A DNA stretch of 7,208 bases from Candidatus Saccharibacteria bacterium RIFCSPHIGHO2_02_FULL_47_12. Lineage in GTDB: Bacteria; Patescibacteriota; Saccharimonadia; Saccharimonadales; JANWIN01. Under the pieces are notes generated by a model. The model was not told where the DNA came from and did not search any database. It worked only from the letters and a program-made list of their open reading frames with translations. The first letter of the stretch is position 1. Each line of letters starts with the position of its first letter. Location: the NCBI GenBank assembly GCA_001790455.1, contig MGCP01000040.1, positions 8,728-15,935 on the forward strand, read 5' to 3'. Below are positions 1-5,104 of the stretch, in pieces. A program made the translations under genes and the position numbers.

Positions 1-212
1 ACTTCCGCTATCGCCGCGGTACTAGCCTGGTGCTTATGACAACAGAGATATTTTTGGTACATGCGCCAGACCATGCAGACAAGTTAAAGCCAGAGGATTG
101 GATGAACGACATCAAATGGTTTACGCCCAATGAGGCACTTGATAAGATTGAGTACGAAGACATAGGCAAAATCATACTACTGGCACTAAAAAAGATCCGC
201 GAAGCTAAATAA
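1..212 (+). CDS. Probable NUDIX hydrolase, C-terminal part (5' end outside window)
   Basis: The frame is open from base 3 to the TAA at 210-212, so this is the last ~69 residues of a longer protein; the GTG at 30 and ATG at 36 are internal codons, not starts. The visible part has an FRYRRGTS stretch, a strand (EIFLVHAP), then the pattern WMNDIKWFTPNEAL, followed by a terminal helix ending ALKKIREAK. This resembles the end of the NUDIX fold, where a W-[ILV]-x(3)-EAL segment and a C-terminal helix follow the last beta strands. The diagnostic NUDIX box would lie upstream and cannot be seen, so the family call is tentative and the substrate unknown. It ends 7 bases before rnc, so the two are probably co-transcribed. 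Confidence 0.55.
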   Translation, partial: FRYRRGTSLVLMTTEIFLVHAPDHADKLKPEDWMNDIKWFTPNEALDKIEYEDIGKIILLALKKIREAK

Positions 213-219
213 CCCCCAT

Positions 220-915
220 ATGCAAGATTTCTCTAAATACCAACAATTTGCTAGCGACAAGCTGAGAGTTCAGTTTAAAAACCCAGAGCTTTTGGTAACC
301 GCCTTTACCCATAGGTCGTATCTAAACGAACATCGAAAAAGTGTGCGTGAGCACAACGAACGCCTAGAATTTCTGGGCGATGCGGTGCTGGAACTGGTGG
401 TAACCGAATACCTGTATCAAAATTACGAAGAGCCAGAAGGCGTGCTTACCAACTGGCGCAGCGCGTTGGTGCGCACAGAAAGTATCTCTGCGGCAGCTTC
501 TTTGTATGAGTTTGAGCCATTGCTTCGTTTGAGTCGCGGCGAAAAACAAGGTAGTGCAAGGGCGCGGGCGCAAATTTTGGCTAACTGCTTCGAGGCTGTT
601 CTGGGTGCCCTTTATCTGGACCAGGGTTACGAGGCTTCCAAGAAGTTTATAGAAACAAGCCTGCTTATTACCCTAAAAGATATTTTAAAAACCGGCTCAT
701 GGATGGACCCTAAGTCGCATTTGCAAGAACTAGTCCAAAGCAAAGACGGCTTTACCCCTGTTTATAGGGTTATCAGCGAAGAAGGCCCAGACCACGACAA
801 AACTTTTACAGTGGGCGTATTTGTAGAGAATCAGTTAAAGGGCCAGGGCACTGGCCCCAGCAAACAGATTGCCCAGCAAAGCGCAGCCGAAGCAGCCCTA
901 AAGAGCTATAAATAG
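220..915 (+). CDS. rnc: Ribonuclease III
   Basis: Cuts double-stranded RNA, chiefly rRNA precursors and some mRNAs, as a cytoplasmic homodimer. The 231-residue product has the normal length and domain order: an endonuclease domain (about 1-150) and a double-stranded RNA-binding domain (about 163-230). The signature ERLEFLGDAVL is at 47-57, giving catalytic-type residues E47, E50 and D54. The second metal-binding segment reads ILANCFEAVLGALYLD (119-134), with E125 present but Asn122 where E. coli has Asp114. The dsRBD keeps the GPDHDKTF strand pair and the terminal GTGPSKQIAQQSAAEAAL helix. The ATG at 220 is the only reasonable start; no clear Shine-Dalgarno precedes it, so it may rely on coupling to the gene ending at 212. 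It stops with TAG. Confidence 0.96.
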   Translation: MQDFSKYQQFASDKLRVQFKNPELLVTAFTHRSYLNEHRKSVREHNERLEFLGDAVLELVVTEYLYQNYEEPEGVLTNWRSALVRTESISAAASLYEFEPLLRLSRGEKQGSARARAQILANCFEAVLGALYLDQGYEASKKFIETSLLITLKDILKTGSWMDPKSHLQELVQSKDGFTPVYRVISEEGPDHDKTFTVGVFVENQLKGQGTGPSKQIAQQSAAEAALKSYK

Positions 916-951
916 CGTAAATTCCAATCAACAAGCACCAAAAATCAACAA

Positions 952-980
952 TTGACTTATCTGTTAAACCCCTGTAAAAT
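952..980 (+). promoter_or_regulatory. Sigma70-like promoter for rpsP
   Basis: TTGACT (952-957) and TAAAAT (975-980) are separated by exactly 17 bases, a near-consensus -35/-10 pair. Transcription would start near 987, leaving a short leader of about 36 bases. It lies in the rnc-rpsP gap, so rpsP need not depend on rnc transcription. Confidence 0.75.
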
Positions 981-1005
981 AAACCAGATTATCTCACAAA
1001 GTAAC

Positions 1006-1010
1006 AGGAG
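1006..1010 (+). promoter_or_regulatory. Ribosome-binding site of rpsP
   Basis: AGGAG lies 12 bases before the GTG at 1023. It supports that GTG, which no ATG replaces, as the true start, although the spacing is longer than ideal. Confidence 0.6.
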
Positions 1011-1022
1011 AAGTACGAAAGA

Positions 1023-1481
1023 GTGTTAGCTATTCGTTTGCAACGACAAGGTCGTTCTGGTCACGCCCACTTTAGAGTAGTGGTGCAAGATTCACGTTGG
1101 TCGCCTAAAAGGGGTAAAGTAATTGCGCATTTGGGCAGCTACGATCCGCACACCAAGGCAGTAGTGCTAGACAAGGAAAAAGCCGACCTCTACCTAAAAA
1201 ATGGCGCCCAACCCTCGCCTAGAGTAGTAGTGCTTATGAAAAAAGAGGGCGTAAAGCTTCCGGCATGGGTATCTGAACCCGCCAAAAAAGAAAGCAAGAT
1301 TAGAAACCCCGAAAAACTTAGAAAAAACCAGCCTAAAGAAGAAAAACCGGCAGAAACAGAAGAAGCTGCAGAAAAGCCAACTGAAGTTGAACCGTCTCAG
1401 CCAGAACAAGCAGAAGCAGCTACTACTGAACCAAGTGCTGAAGCCGAAGAGCCCGAAGCCGTTGCCGATAAAACAGAATAA
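1023..1481 (+). CDS. rpsP: 30S ribosomal protein S16 with long acidic C-terminal tail
   Basis: Component of the small ribosomal subunit involved in 30S assembly. The GTG-initiated 152-residue product opens with the S16 hallmark MLAIRLQRQG, continues FRVVVQDSRWSPKRGKVI and has GSYDPHTK at 38-45. The canonical S16 fold ends near residue 85 (GVKLPAWVSEP). The remaining ~65 residues are a low-complexity extension, first Lys-rich (about 88-108) and then rich in Glu, Ala, Pro and Thr, predicted disordered. S16 is usually about 80-90 residues, so the tail nearly doubles it; C-terminal tails on S16 do occur in other lineages. It has its own promoter and is followed by the khpA unit. A role for the tail is unknown. 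Confidence 0.95.
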   Translation: MLAIRLQRQGRSGHAHFRVVVQDSRWSPKRGKVIAHLGSYDPHTKAVVLDKEKADLYLKNGAQPSPRVVVLMKKEGVKLPAWVSEPAKKESKIRNPEKLRKNQPKEEKPAETEEAAEKPTEVEPSQPEQAEAATTEPSAEAEEPEAVADKTE

Positions 1482-1492
1482 TTTGTTATAAT
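1462..1492 (+). promoter_or_regulatory. Extended -10 promoter for the khpA leader transcript
   Basis: A perfect TATAAT (1487-1492) is preceded by TGT (1484-1486), forming an extended -10 element. A weak -35, TTGCCG (1462-1467), lies 19 bases upstream inside the end of rpsP. Transcription would start near 1499, producing a leader of about 140 bases before khpA. Confidence 0.7.
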
Positions 1493-1499
1493 CAAAACA

Positions 1500-1514
1500 T
1501 TACAGCAATTGTAA
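1500..1514 (+). repeat. Small hairpin at 5' end of the khpA transcript
   Basis: TTACA (1500-1504) and TGTAA (1510-1514) form a perfect 5-bp stem with a GCAAT loop. It sits at the predicted transcript start and touches the first two bases of the leader-ORF Shine-Dalgarno. The stem is AT-rich and weak. Confidence 0.4.
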
Positions 1515-1527
1515 GGAGAGTCAGAAC

Positions 1528-1641
1528 ATGAGTCCCGTTAGATTCCAAAAGACCGTCAAAAATTTAGCGAATGTTGAAGCTATCACCGAGCTTCAGACGT
1601 CAACAGACAACAGAAAGTTAAGTGGAGATCTAACGGGATGA
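1528..1641 (+). CDS. 37-codon leader ORF coupled to khpA
   Basis: ATG at 1528 begins a 37-codon frame ending in TGA at 1639-1641. The peptide starts MSPVRFQKTVKNLANVEAIT and ends KLSGDLTG; I do not recognise it, and it has no membrane segment or signal peptide. Translation signals are excellent: AAGGAG at 1513-1518 lies 9 bases before the ATG, and the stop overlaps the khpA start as ATGA (1638-1641), a classic translational-coupling arrangement. A promoter lies just upstream. Its first codons and last codons are complementary, so a ribosome reading it would open a stem that covers the khpA ribosome-binding site. It may therefore be a regulatory leader peptide rather than a functional protein. 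Conservation of the frame in relatives is untested. Confidence 0.6.
   Translation: MSPVRFQKTVKNLANVEAITELQTSTDNRKLSGDLTG
1534..1637 (+). promoter_or_regulatory. RNA structure masking the khpA ribosome-binding site
   Basis: CCCGTTAGAT (1534-1543) pairs perfectly with ATCTAACGGG (1628-1637). After one bulged G (1627), TCC (1544-1546) pairs with GGA (1624-1626), giving 13 pairs. The 3' arm contains part of the khpA Shine-Dalgarno and ends at the base before the khpA ATG. Inside the loop a 6-bp hairpin, GAAGCT (1576-1581) with AGCTTC (1589-1594), has a 7-base loop. The layout suggests control of khpA translation by leader-ORF reading or by a bound factor. The pairing is seen; the regulation is inferred. 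Confidence 0.55.
1622..1627 (+). promoter_or_regulatory. Ribosome-binding site of khpA
   Basis: GTGGAG lies 10 bases before the khpA ATG at 1638, inside the end of the leader ORF. Most of it is within the 3' arm of the long-range stem. Confidence 0.55.
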
Positions 1642-2090
1642 GTAGCATAGACCAACAGTTTATTGAGTACGTTGTAAAGTCACTAGTAAGCAACCCAGAC
1701 GCGGTCAAAGTAGAGCGCCGTATAGATGAAAAAGGCGTGCTACTTGAATTGACGGTAGATCCCGAAGACCTTGGGCGTGTTATTGGCAAACGCGGTGCAA
1801 CCGCACAAAGCCTGCGCACGCTGCTTCGTGCACTGGGTACTAAAAACGATGCCCGCTACAACCTAAAGATTGTAGACAACGGTCCGCCACGTGATTACCA
1901 GCAATCTTCATCCCCTGCAAAAACTGATGACGATGCTGACGAAACCGCAGCACCTAAAGATGAAGAAAGCAGCACTCCAGATGAGGTTGAAGAACCGAGC
2001 AAAGAGAGCAATAGCTATGACGACGACAGTAGCGACGTAGTTAGCAAGACACGCAAGGAGCTTGCCGAACTCGACGACCTAGAACTCTGA
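1638..2090 (+). CDS. khpA: KH-domain RNA-binding protein KhpA with acidic tail
   Basis: Small RNA chaperone-type protein of the KhpA (YlqC) family, encoded next to rpsP in many bacteria; in Firmicutes it acts with KhpB/Jag in sRNA and cell-envelope control. Residues 1-80 match the family: a helix (FIEYVVKSLVSNPDAV), the strand LLELTVDPEDLGRVIG, then the nucleic-acid-binding GxxG loop as GKRG (50-53) and the helix AQSLRTLLRAL. Residues 81-150 are an added disordered tail rich in Asp, Glu and Ser, ending in a possible short helix (TRKELAELDDLEL). Family members are usually about 75-85 residues, so the tail nearly doubles it. Its ATG overlaps the leader-ORF stop and its expression is probably coupled to that ORF. 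rimM, often next in this operon, is missing. Confidence 0.9.
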   Translation: MSSIDQQFIEYVVKSLVSNPDAVKVERRIDEKGVLLELTVDPEDLGRVIGKRGATAQSLRTLLRALGTKNDARYNLKIVDNGPPRDYQQSSSPAKTDDDADETAAPKDEESSTPDEVEEPSKESNSYDDDSSDVVSKTRKELAELDDLEL

Positions 2091-2099
2091 GGCTCGGCA

Positions 2100-2128
2100 T
2101 TGCACAATTCAATTGGTTTTTGTATAAT
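2100..2128 (+). promoter_or_regulatory. Promoter for the trmD leader
   Basis: A perfect TATAAT (2123-2128) lies 17 bases after TTGCAC (2100-2105), which keeps the TTG of a -35 element. It begins ten bases after the khpA stop. Transcription would start near 2135, giving a leader of about 115 bases before trmD. Confidence 0.7.
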
Positions 2129-2134
2129 CAGAGA

Positions 2135-2230
2135 GTTAAAAATTAGAGAAGCTCATTGCGAGCCATACGCCTAGGCGAATGGGAGCTTTATGTGACAAAA
2201 CTATCCCGAAATACGGGATATTTTTGTTTT
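2135..2230 (+). promoter_or_regulatory. Structured trmD leader RNA: candidate attenuator or riboswitch
   Basis: The stretch between the promoter and the terminator is compactly folded. AAGCTC (2149-2154) pairs with GAGCTT (2183-2188). Inside, CCAT (2163-2166) pairs with ATGG (2179-2182) and CGC (2168-2170) with GCG (2175-2177) around a CTAG loop, with one A-A mismatch. GCTC (2151-2154) can instead pair with GAGC (2160-2163), so two folds exclude each other. GGGA (2181-2184) could also pair with TCCC (2204-2207) of the terminator. I recognise no known riboswitch class. A 17-codon ORF (2179-2232) runs through the terminator but has no good ribosome-binding site. Confidence 0.55.
2195..2230 (+). 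terminator. Intrinsic terminator upstream of trmD
   Basis: TATCCCG (2202-2208) and CGGGATA (2214-2220) form a perfect 7-bp stem with a 5-base loop. ACAAAA (2195-2200) extends it by pairing with TTTTGT (2222-2227) after one C-T mismatch, and the T-rich run continues to 2230. Because it ends directly against the trmD Shine-Dalgarno with a promoter just upstream, it most likely acts as an attenuator of trmD or ends a short RNA, rather than ending khpA transcription alone. Confidence 0.75.
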
Positions 2231-2236
2231 AAGGAG
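2231..2236 (+). promoter_or_regulatory. Ribosome-binding site of trmD
   Basis: AAGGAG directly follows the terminator T-run, 13 bases before the ATG at 2250. It supports that start, which also fits the family N-terminus. Confidence 0.65.
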
Positions 2237-2249
2237 TATAATCCTAGCC

Positions 2250-2888
2250 ATGAAAATTCAAATTATTACGTTGTTTCCTGAGATGTTTCCCGCAGTTTTG
2301 GAAACTTCTATGCTGTGGAAGGCCAAAGACAAAGGTTTGGTGGAGTATAACTATATAAACTTACGCGATTTTGGCTTGGGCAGACGCAAAACCGTGGATG
2401 ATACGCCATATGGCGGCGGCGACGGCATGCTGCTAAAGCCAGAGCCCGTAGTAGCCGCTATAGAAAGGGCTAAACAAAACGACCCGGAAGCGCTGGTAAT
2501 TTTGCCTACCCCCCGAGGCCAGCGCTACGTTCAGTCTGAGGCAAAGGCACTGAGCAAAGCTACAGGGCTCATCATTGTCTGTCCGCGTTATGAGGGATAC
2601 GACGAACGAATTACAAAGTGGATAGACAAGCAGTACAGCATAGGCAACTACGTACTAACCGGCGGCGAGCTGCCAGCTATGATTATTATTGATTCGGTTG
2701 TAAGGCTAATTCCGGGCGTACTGGGCGGCGAAACATCTGCAGAGATAGAGAGCTTTGCCGATGACAAAACTATAGAATACCCTCAATACACACGGCCAGA
2801 AGAATTTAAAGGCATGAAGGTCCCAGAAGTGCTGTTATCTGGTGACCACGCAAAGATTGAGGCGTGGCGAAAAAACCAACAAAGCTAA
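2250..2888 (+). CDS. trmD: tRNA (guanine-37-N1)-methyltransferase
   Basis: Transfers methyl from S-adenosylmethionine to N1 of G37 in tRNAs reading CNN/GGN-type codons, preventing +1 frameshifting; it acts as a knotted SPOUT-fold dimer. The 212-residue product starts MKIQIITLFPEMF, the family N-terminus. It carries LRDFGLGRRKTVDDTPYGGGDGM (38-60; tRNA and dimer contacts), CPRYEGYDERI (111-121) and the knot segment SIGNYVLTGGELPAM (130-144). The YPQYTRP motif (177-183) and LSGDHAKIEAWR (196-207) follow. Asn133 and Glu167 sit where many homologues have Asp (IGDY and DSF). The C-terminus ends about 20-40 residues earlier than typical 230-255-residue TrmD proteins, lacking the usual RRPDLL-like end. 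It has its own promoter and leader, and its TAA overlaps the stop of the convergent phosphatase gene. Confidence 0.96.
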   Translation: MKIQIITLFPEMFPAVLETSMLWKAKDKGLVEYNYINLRDFGLGRRKTVDDTPYGGGDGMLLKPEPVVAAIERAKQNDPEALVILPTPRGQRYVQSEAKALSKATGLIIVCPRYEGYDERITKWIDKQYSIGNYVLTGGELPAMIIIDSVVRLIPGVLGGETSAEIESFADDKTIEYPQYTRPEEFKGMKVPEVLLSGDHAKIEAWRKNQQS

Positions 2889-3823
2889 ACTTTATCTTTT
2901 TTGTTAATTCGGAATAGTTTAGAAAGTTGCTGGTTGAGTTTAGGGTCAACTTTTTTGAACAGCCAAAGGGTCAAACAGTAGGCTGCGGCAGCATAAATGA
3001 ATCCTAGCAAGGCATCTACCGCGTAATGTTCACCTTGGTATATAATTCCCACAGTCAAAATAACGGGGTAGAGCAAGGACAGTGCCCCCCACTTTTTACC
3101 AAAAAGTTTAAAAACAATCATAGAAAATAGTAGCGCATAAGCTGCATGTAGAGACGGCACAGCTGCCACCGGATTTGGTGATATTTCGCTATAAAAAGAA
3201 GGAAAGTCGTGCAACCCCATGGCAAACCACACATGGCTAGATATTCGCTCTATAGGCTCTATATAGCCCGCGTCGTTGGCCATCCACGGTGGTGCAGCAG
3301 GGTAAAGCAAATACGTAAAAAACCCCATAAAAGACAAAATTATATACATAGTAACTGCACGCCAATAAAACGATTCACGCAATTTCCAAACCAAAATAAC
3401 TAGCCCTACCGGAACGACAAAATGAAGTACATAAGGAGTATAAAACACAAAGTCATACCACTGTACCGAACCGTGCCAAAGCCACTCTTGCAACTTGGCA
3501 GTGGGCAGCGAGCCAAACATCCATTTGTCGGCACTAATCATTGCCGTAAAGTTAACGTTGGTATTTAGATGGTCGGCAATTCCTCTAAAAGATTCATATA
3601 CCAAAAGTATGGCCACAAAAGGCAGCAATCGCTTTAGCAGCTGCAAACCTTGATGAAAGTAGAGAAAAATAAACGTCAAAAATATCAGTAATTTGTCTGG
3701 AGTAGGAAAACTAGGTTCGCGCAGAAATATTATGACGCAGGCTAGGGTACCTACAATACCTACGTACTGCCATATATCTTTTGGCACAAACTGATTTACT
3801 ATTTTGCGAGGCAATGTGGGCAT
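2885..3823 (-). CDS. PAP2-superfamily integral membrane phosphatase/transferase
   Basis: Multi-pass membrane protein of the type 2 phosphatidic-acid phosphatase superfamily, nearest in pattern to the inositol-phosphorylceramide-synthase-like branch (PAP2_3). From the ATG at 3823 it has 312 residues. About seven hydrophobic segments are visible, including YVGIVGTLACVIIFL near the N-terminus, TPYVLHFVVPVGLVILVW, and YAVDALLGFIYAAAAYCL near the end. Active-site-type motifs are present: YPAAPPW (174-180), PSLH (223-226) and GEHYAVD (264-270), giving His226 as acid and His266/Asp270 as the nucleophile pair. The substrate is probably a lipid phosphate or polyprenyl phosphate but cannot be decided. 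The start is uncertain: ATG 3823 overlaps ndh by 25 bases, ATG 3853 by 55 and TTG 3874 by 76. It is co-transcribed with ndh, and its TAG overlaps the trmD stop. Confidence 0.82.
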   Translation of the reverse strand: MPTLPRKIVNQFVPKDIWQYVGIVGTLACVIIFLREPSFPTPDKLLIFLTFIFLYFHQGLQLLKRLLPFVAILLVYESFRGIADHLNTNVNFTAMISADKWMFGSLPTAKLQEWLWHGSVQWYDFVFYTPYVLHFVVPVGLVILVWKLRESFYWRAVTMYIILSFMGFFTYLLYPAAPPWMANDAGYIEPIERISSHVWFAMGLHDFPSFYSEISPNPVAAVPSLHAAYALLFSMIVFKLFGKKWGALSLLYPVILTVGIIYQGEHYAVDALLGFIYAAAAYCLTLWLFKKVDPKLNQQLSKLFRINKKDKV

Positions 3824-4977
3824 TCTTCTTCGGTTACGTTTTCTTCCATCCATTGCTGGCTGGCTTTCCACCAAGGTTCCAGGTGATGGTAGCCTAACAA
3901 ATCAGCCGCGCGGCGCAGCCACCAGCCAACCCAGCCATAAATACGAACTTTACCCCAAAGCACAGCAGCCCATTTGGGACCGGCTGGAACCACATATACG
4001 GGTTTACGGGGTTCATAGGGCTTTGGCTGATGGTTATCTGCCAGTTGTATGAGGTGTTTGGCTACATAAAGACCGTCCCACAGCGCAGTCTGGGCTAGTC
4101 CCGAATGCGGCGTATCGGCATTGTCGCCGATCACATAAATGCTTGGCTCGGTTTCTAGGTACTGGTTCACAGTTGCTTTGCCAGAATCGGTTAGCACAAA
4201 ATCGTTAGCTCTAAGAAATGGGTGGTTGGTTACGCCGGCTGTCCATACCACTGTTTCTGACTCTATGGGCTTGCCCTCTACCATCAGCGAATCGCGAGTC
4301 TGGCCCTCTACTTTCTTGCCCAGATAGAGTTTGATGCCAAGCTTTCGCAGACGTTTAGCAACAGAGCGCGAGACATCTTTTGGCATACGGGGCAGCAAGC
4401 GTGGGGCGGCCTCTACCAAATCTACACGTACAGCACGGTGCTTTATGCCATGGTTTTTCATAGCCTTTTTTATATACAACGGCAACGCACCGGCTAATTC
4501 AACCCCCGTGGGTCCGCCGCCAATCACAATATAGTTTAGATCTGGGCGGCCTTCTTCTAACAGTTGTTCGTGAATGTGTGACTTTAGCTCCGCTGCTTCT
4601 TCTATGGATTTTATGCCGAAAGAGTACTCCCCTAACCCCTCTATGCCGAAGTAGTTTGTGACCACACCCAGGGCAACAACCAAGGTGTCATAGTGGTATG
4701 TTTTGCCGCTTTTGCCATGCACCAAATGCTCTTCGCGGTCCAGTTTGGTGGCTTCATCATTTTCTACTGTGATGTCTTTGCCTTCAAATATATCTGCCAA
4801 CGGTATGCGTGATTGGGCCTTGCTGCCGCCTGTGGCAGTACGGTAAAGTGCGGGGTAATAGCGGAAATCAGGCTTATCAGACAAAAGTGTGACATCAAAC
4901 CGCTCGTCGTCGGCTAGCTCAAGGGCTGCTTTGATACCCCCAAACCCCCCGCCTAAAATTAAGATTTTTCTTTTCAT
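3799..4977 (-). CDS. ndh: Type-2 NADH:quinone oxidoreductase (NDH-2)
   Basis: Single-subunit, non-proton-pumping flavoenzyme that oxidises NADH and reduces membrane quinone. The 392-residue product begins with an FAD Rossmann motif, ILILGGGFGG (5-14). Mid-protein it has the NADH-binding motif YIVIGGGPTGVELAG (149-163) and later the FAD-contacting YVIGDNAD (281-288). A C-terminal Trp-rich amphipathic stretch (about 340-370; WGKVRIYGWVGWWLRR) resembles the membrane anchor of the family. The extreme C-terminus, EEECPHCLAK, carries a CxxC pair (386/389) not expected in NDH-2. The start is supported by AGAGG five bases upstream. NDH-2-type reductases of other acceptors are alternatives, but length and anchor favour NDH-2. 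The 3' end overlaps the PAP2 gene, implying coupled translation. Confidence 0.88.
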   Translation of the reverse strand: MKRKILILGGGFGGIKAALELADDERFDVTLLSDKPDFRYYPALYRTATGGSKAQSRIPLADIFEGKDITVENDEATKLDREEHLVHGKSGKTYHYDTLVVALGVVTNYFGIEGLGEYSFGIKSIEEAAELKSHIHEQLLEEGRPDLNYIVIGGGPTGVELAGALPLYIKKAMKNHGIKHRAVRVDLVEAAPRLLPRMPKDVSRSVAKRLRKLGIKLYLGKKVEGQTRDSLMVEGKPIESETVVWTAGVTNHPFLRANDFVLTDSGKATVNQYLETEPSIYVIGDNADTPHSGLAQTALWDGLYVAKHLIQLADNHQPKPYEPRKPVYVVPAGPKWAAVLWGKVRIYGWVGWWLRRAADLLGYHHLEPWWKASQQWMEENVTEEECPHCLAK

Positions 4978-4982
4978 ATTTA

Positions 4983-4987
4983 CCTCT
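4983..4987 (-). promoter_or_regulatory. Ribosome-binding site of ndh
   Basis: On the minus strand AGAGG lies five bases before the ATG at 4977, fixing the ndh start. A TATAAT on the same strand (4989-4994) touches it almost directly; see findings. Confidence 0.65.
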
Positions 4988-5008
4988 GATTATACACAAT
5001 TGTTTCGG

Positions 5009-5029
5009 TAGTTCGTTTTCATTGAACTA
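5009..5029. repeat. Short inverted repeat upstream of ndh
   Basis: TAGTTC (5009-5014) and GAACTA (5024-5029) form a perfect 6-bp stem around 9 bases, 32 bases upstream of ndh. Possible operator or hairpin; no regulator is evident. Confidence 0.35.
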
Positions 5030-5034
5030 TTTTT

Positions 5035-5060
5035 CGCTGTGCCTTTCAGGCACTGTAGCG
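5035..5060. repeat. Hairpin-forming inverted repeat
   Basis: GTGCC (5039-5043) and GGCAC (5049-5053) form a 5-bp stem around TTTCA. CGCT (5035-5038) and AGCG (5057-5060) extend it after a 3-base bulge. Confidence 0.6.
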
Positions 5061-5061
5061 A

Positions 5062-5092
5062 GTAGCTTTCTTTGGACCACAAAGAAAGCTAC
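5062..5092. repeat. 12-bp perfect inverted repeat
   Basis: GTAGCTTTCTTT (5062-5073) and AAAGAAAGCTAC (5081-5092) are exact complements around GGACCAC. A second AAAGAAA follows in CCAAAGAAA (5092-5100), which can pair with TTTCTTTGG (5067-5075), giving an alternative register. Confidence 0.8.
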
Positions 5093-5104
5093 CAAAGAAA
5101 TGGC

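Noticed and set aside
2179..2232. 17-codon ORF through the trmD terminator as a leader peptide
   Set aside because: No convincing ribosome-binding site and no run of regulatory codons; the terminator and stems explain the sequence better.
2237..2242. TATAAT between the trmD Shine-Dalgarno and ATG
   Set aside because: It lies after the ribosome-binding site, with no -35 at the right distance; coincidental AT-rich sequence.
3824..3874. Longer N-terminus for the PAP2 protein from TTG 3874
   Set aside because: It needs a 76-base overlap with ndh, and the extra Arg/Lys-rich residues are produced by reading ndh sequence in another frame; ATG 3823 is simpler, though ATG 3853 cannot be excluded.
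4989..4994. Minus-strand TATAAT as the ndh promoter
   Set aside because: Transcription would begin around 4982, inside or after the good AGAGG ribosome-binding site, and no -35 is visible. Kept only as a motif observation.
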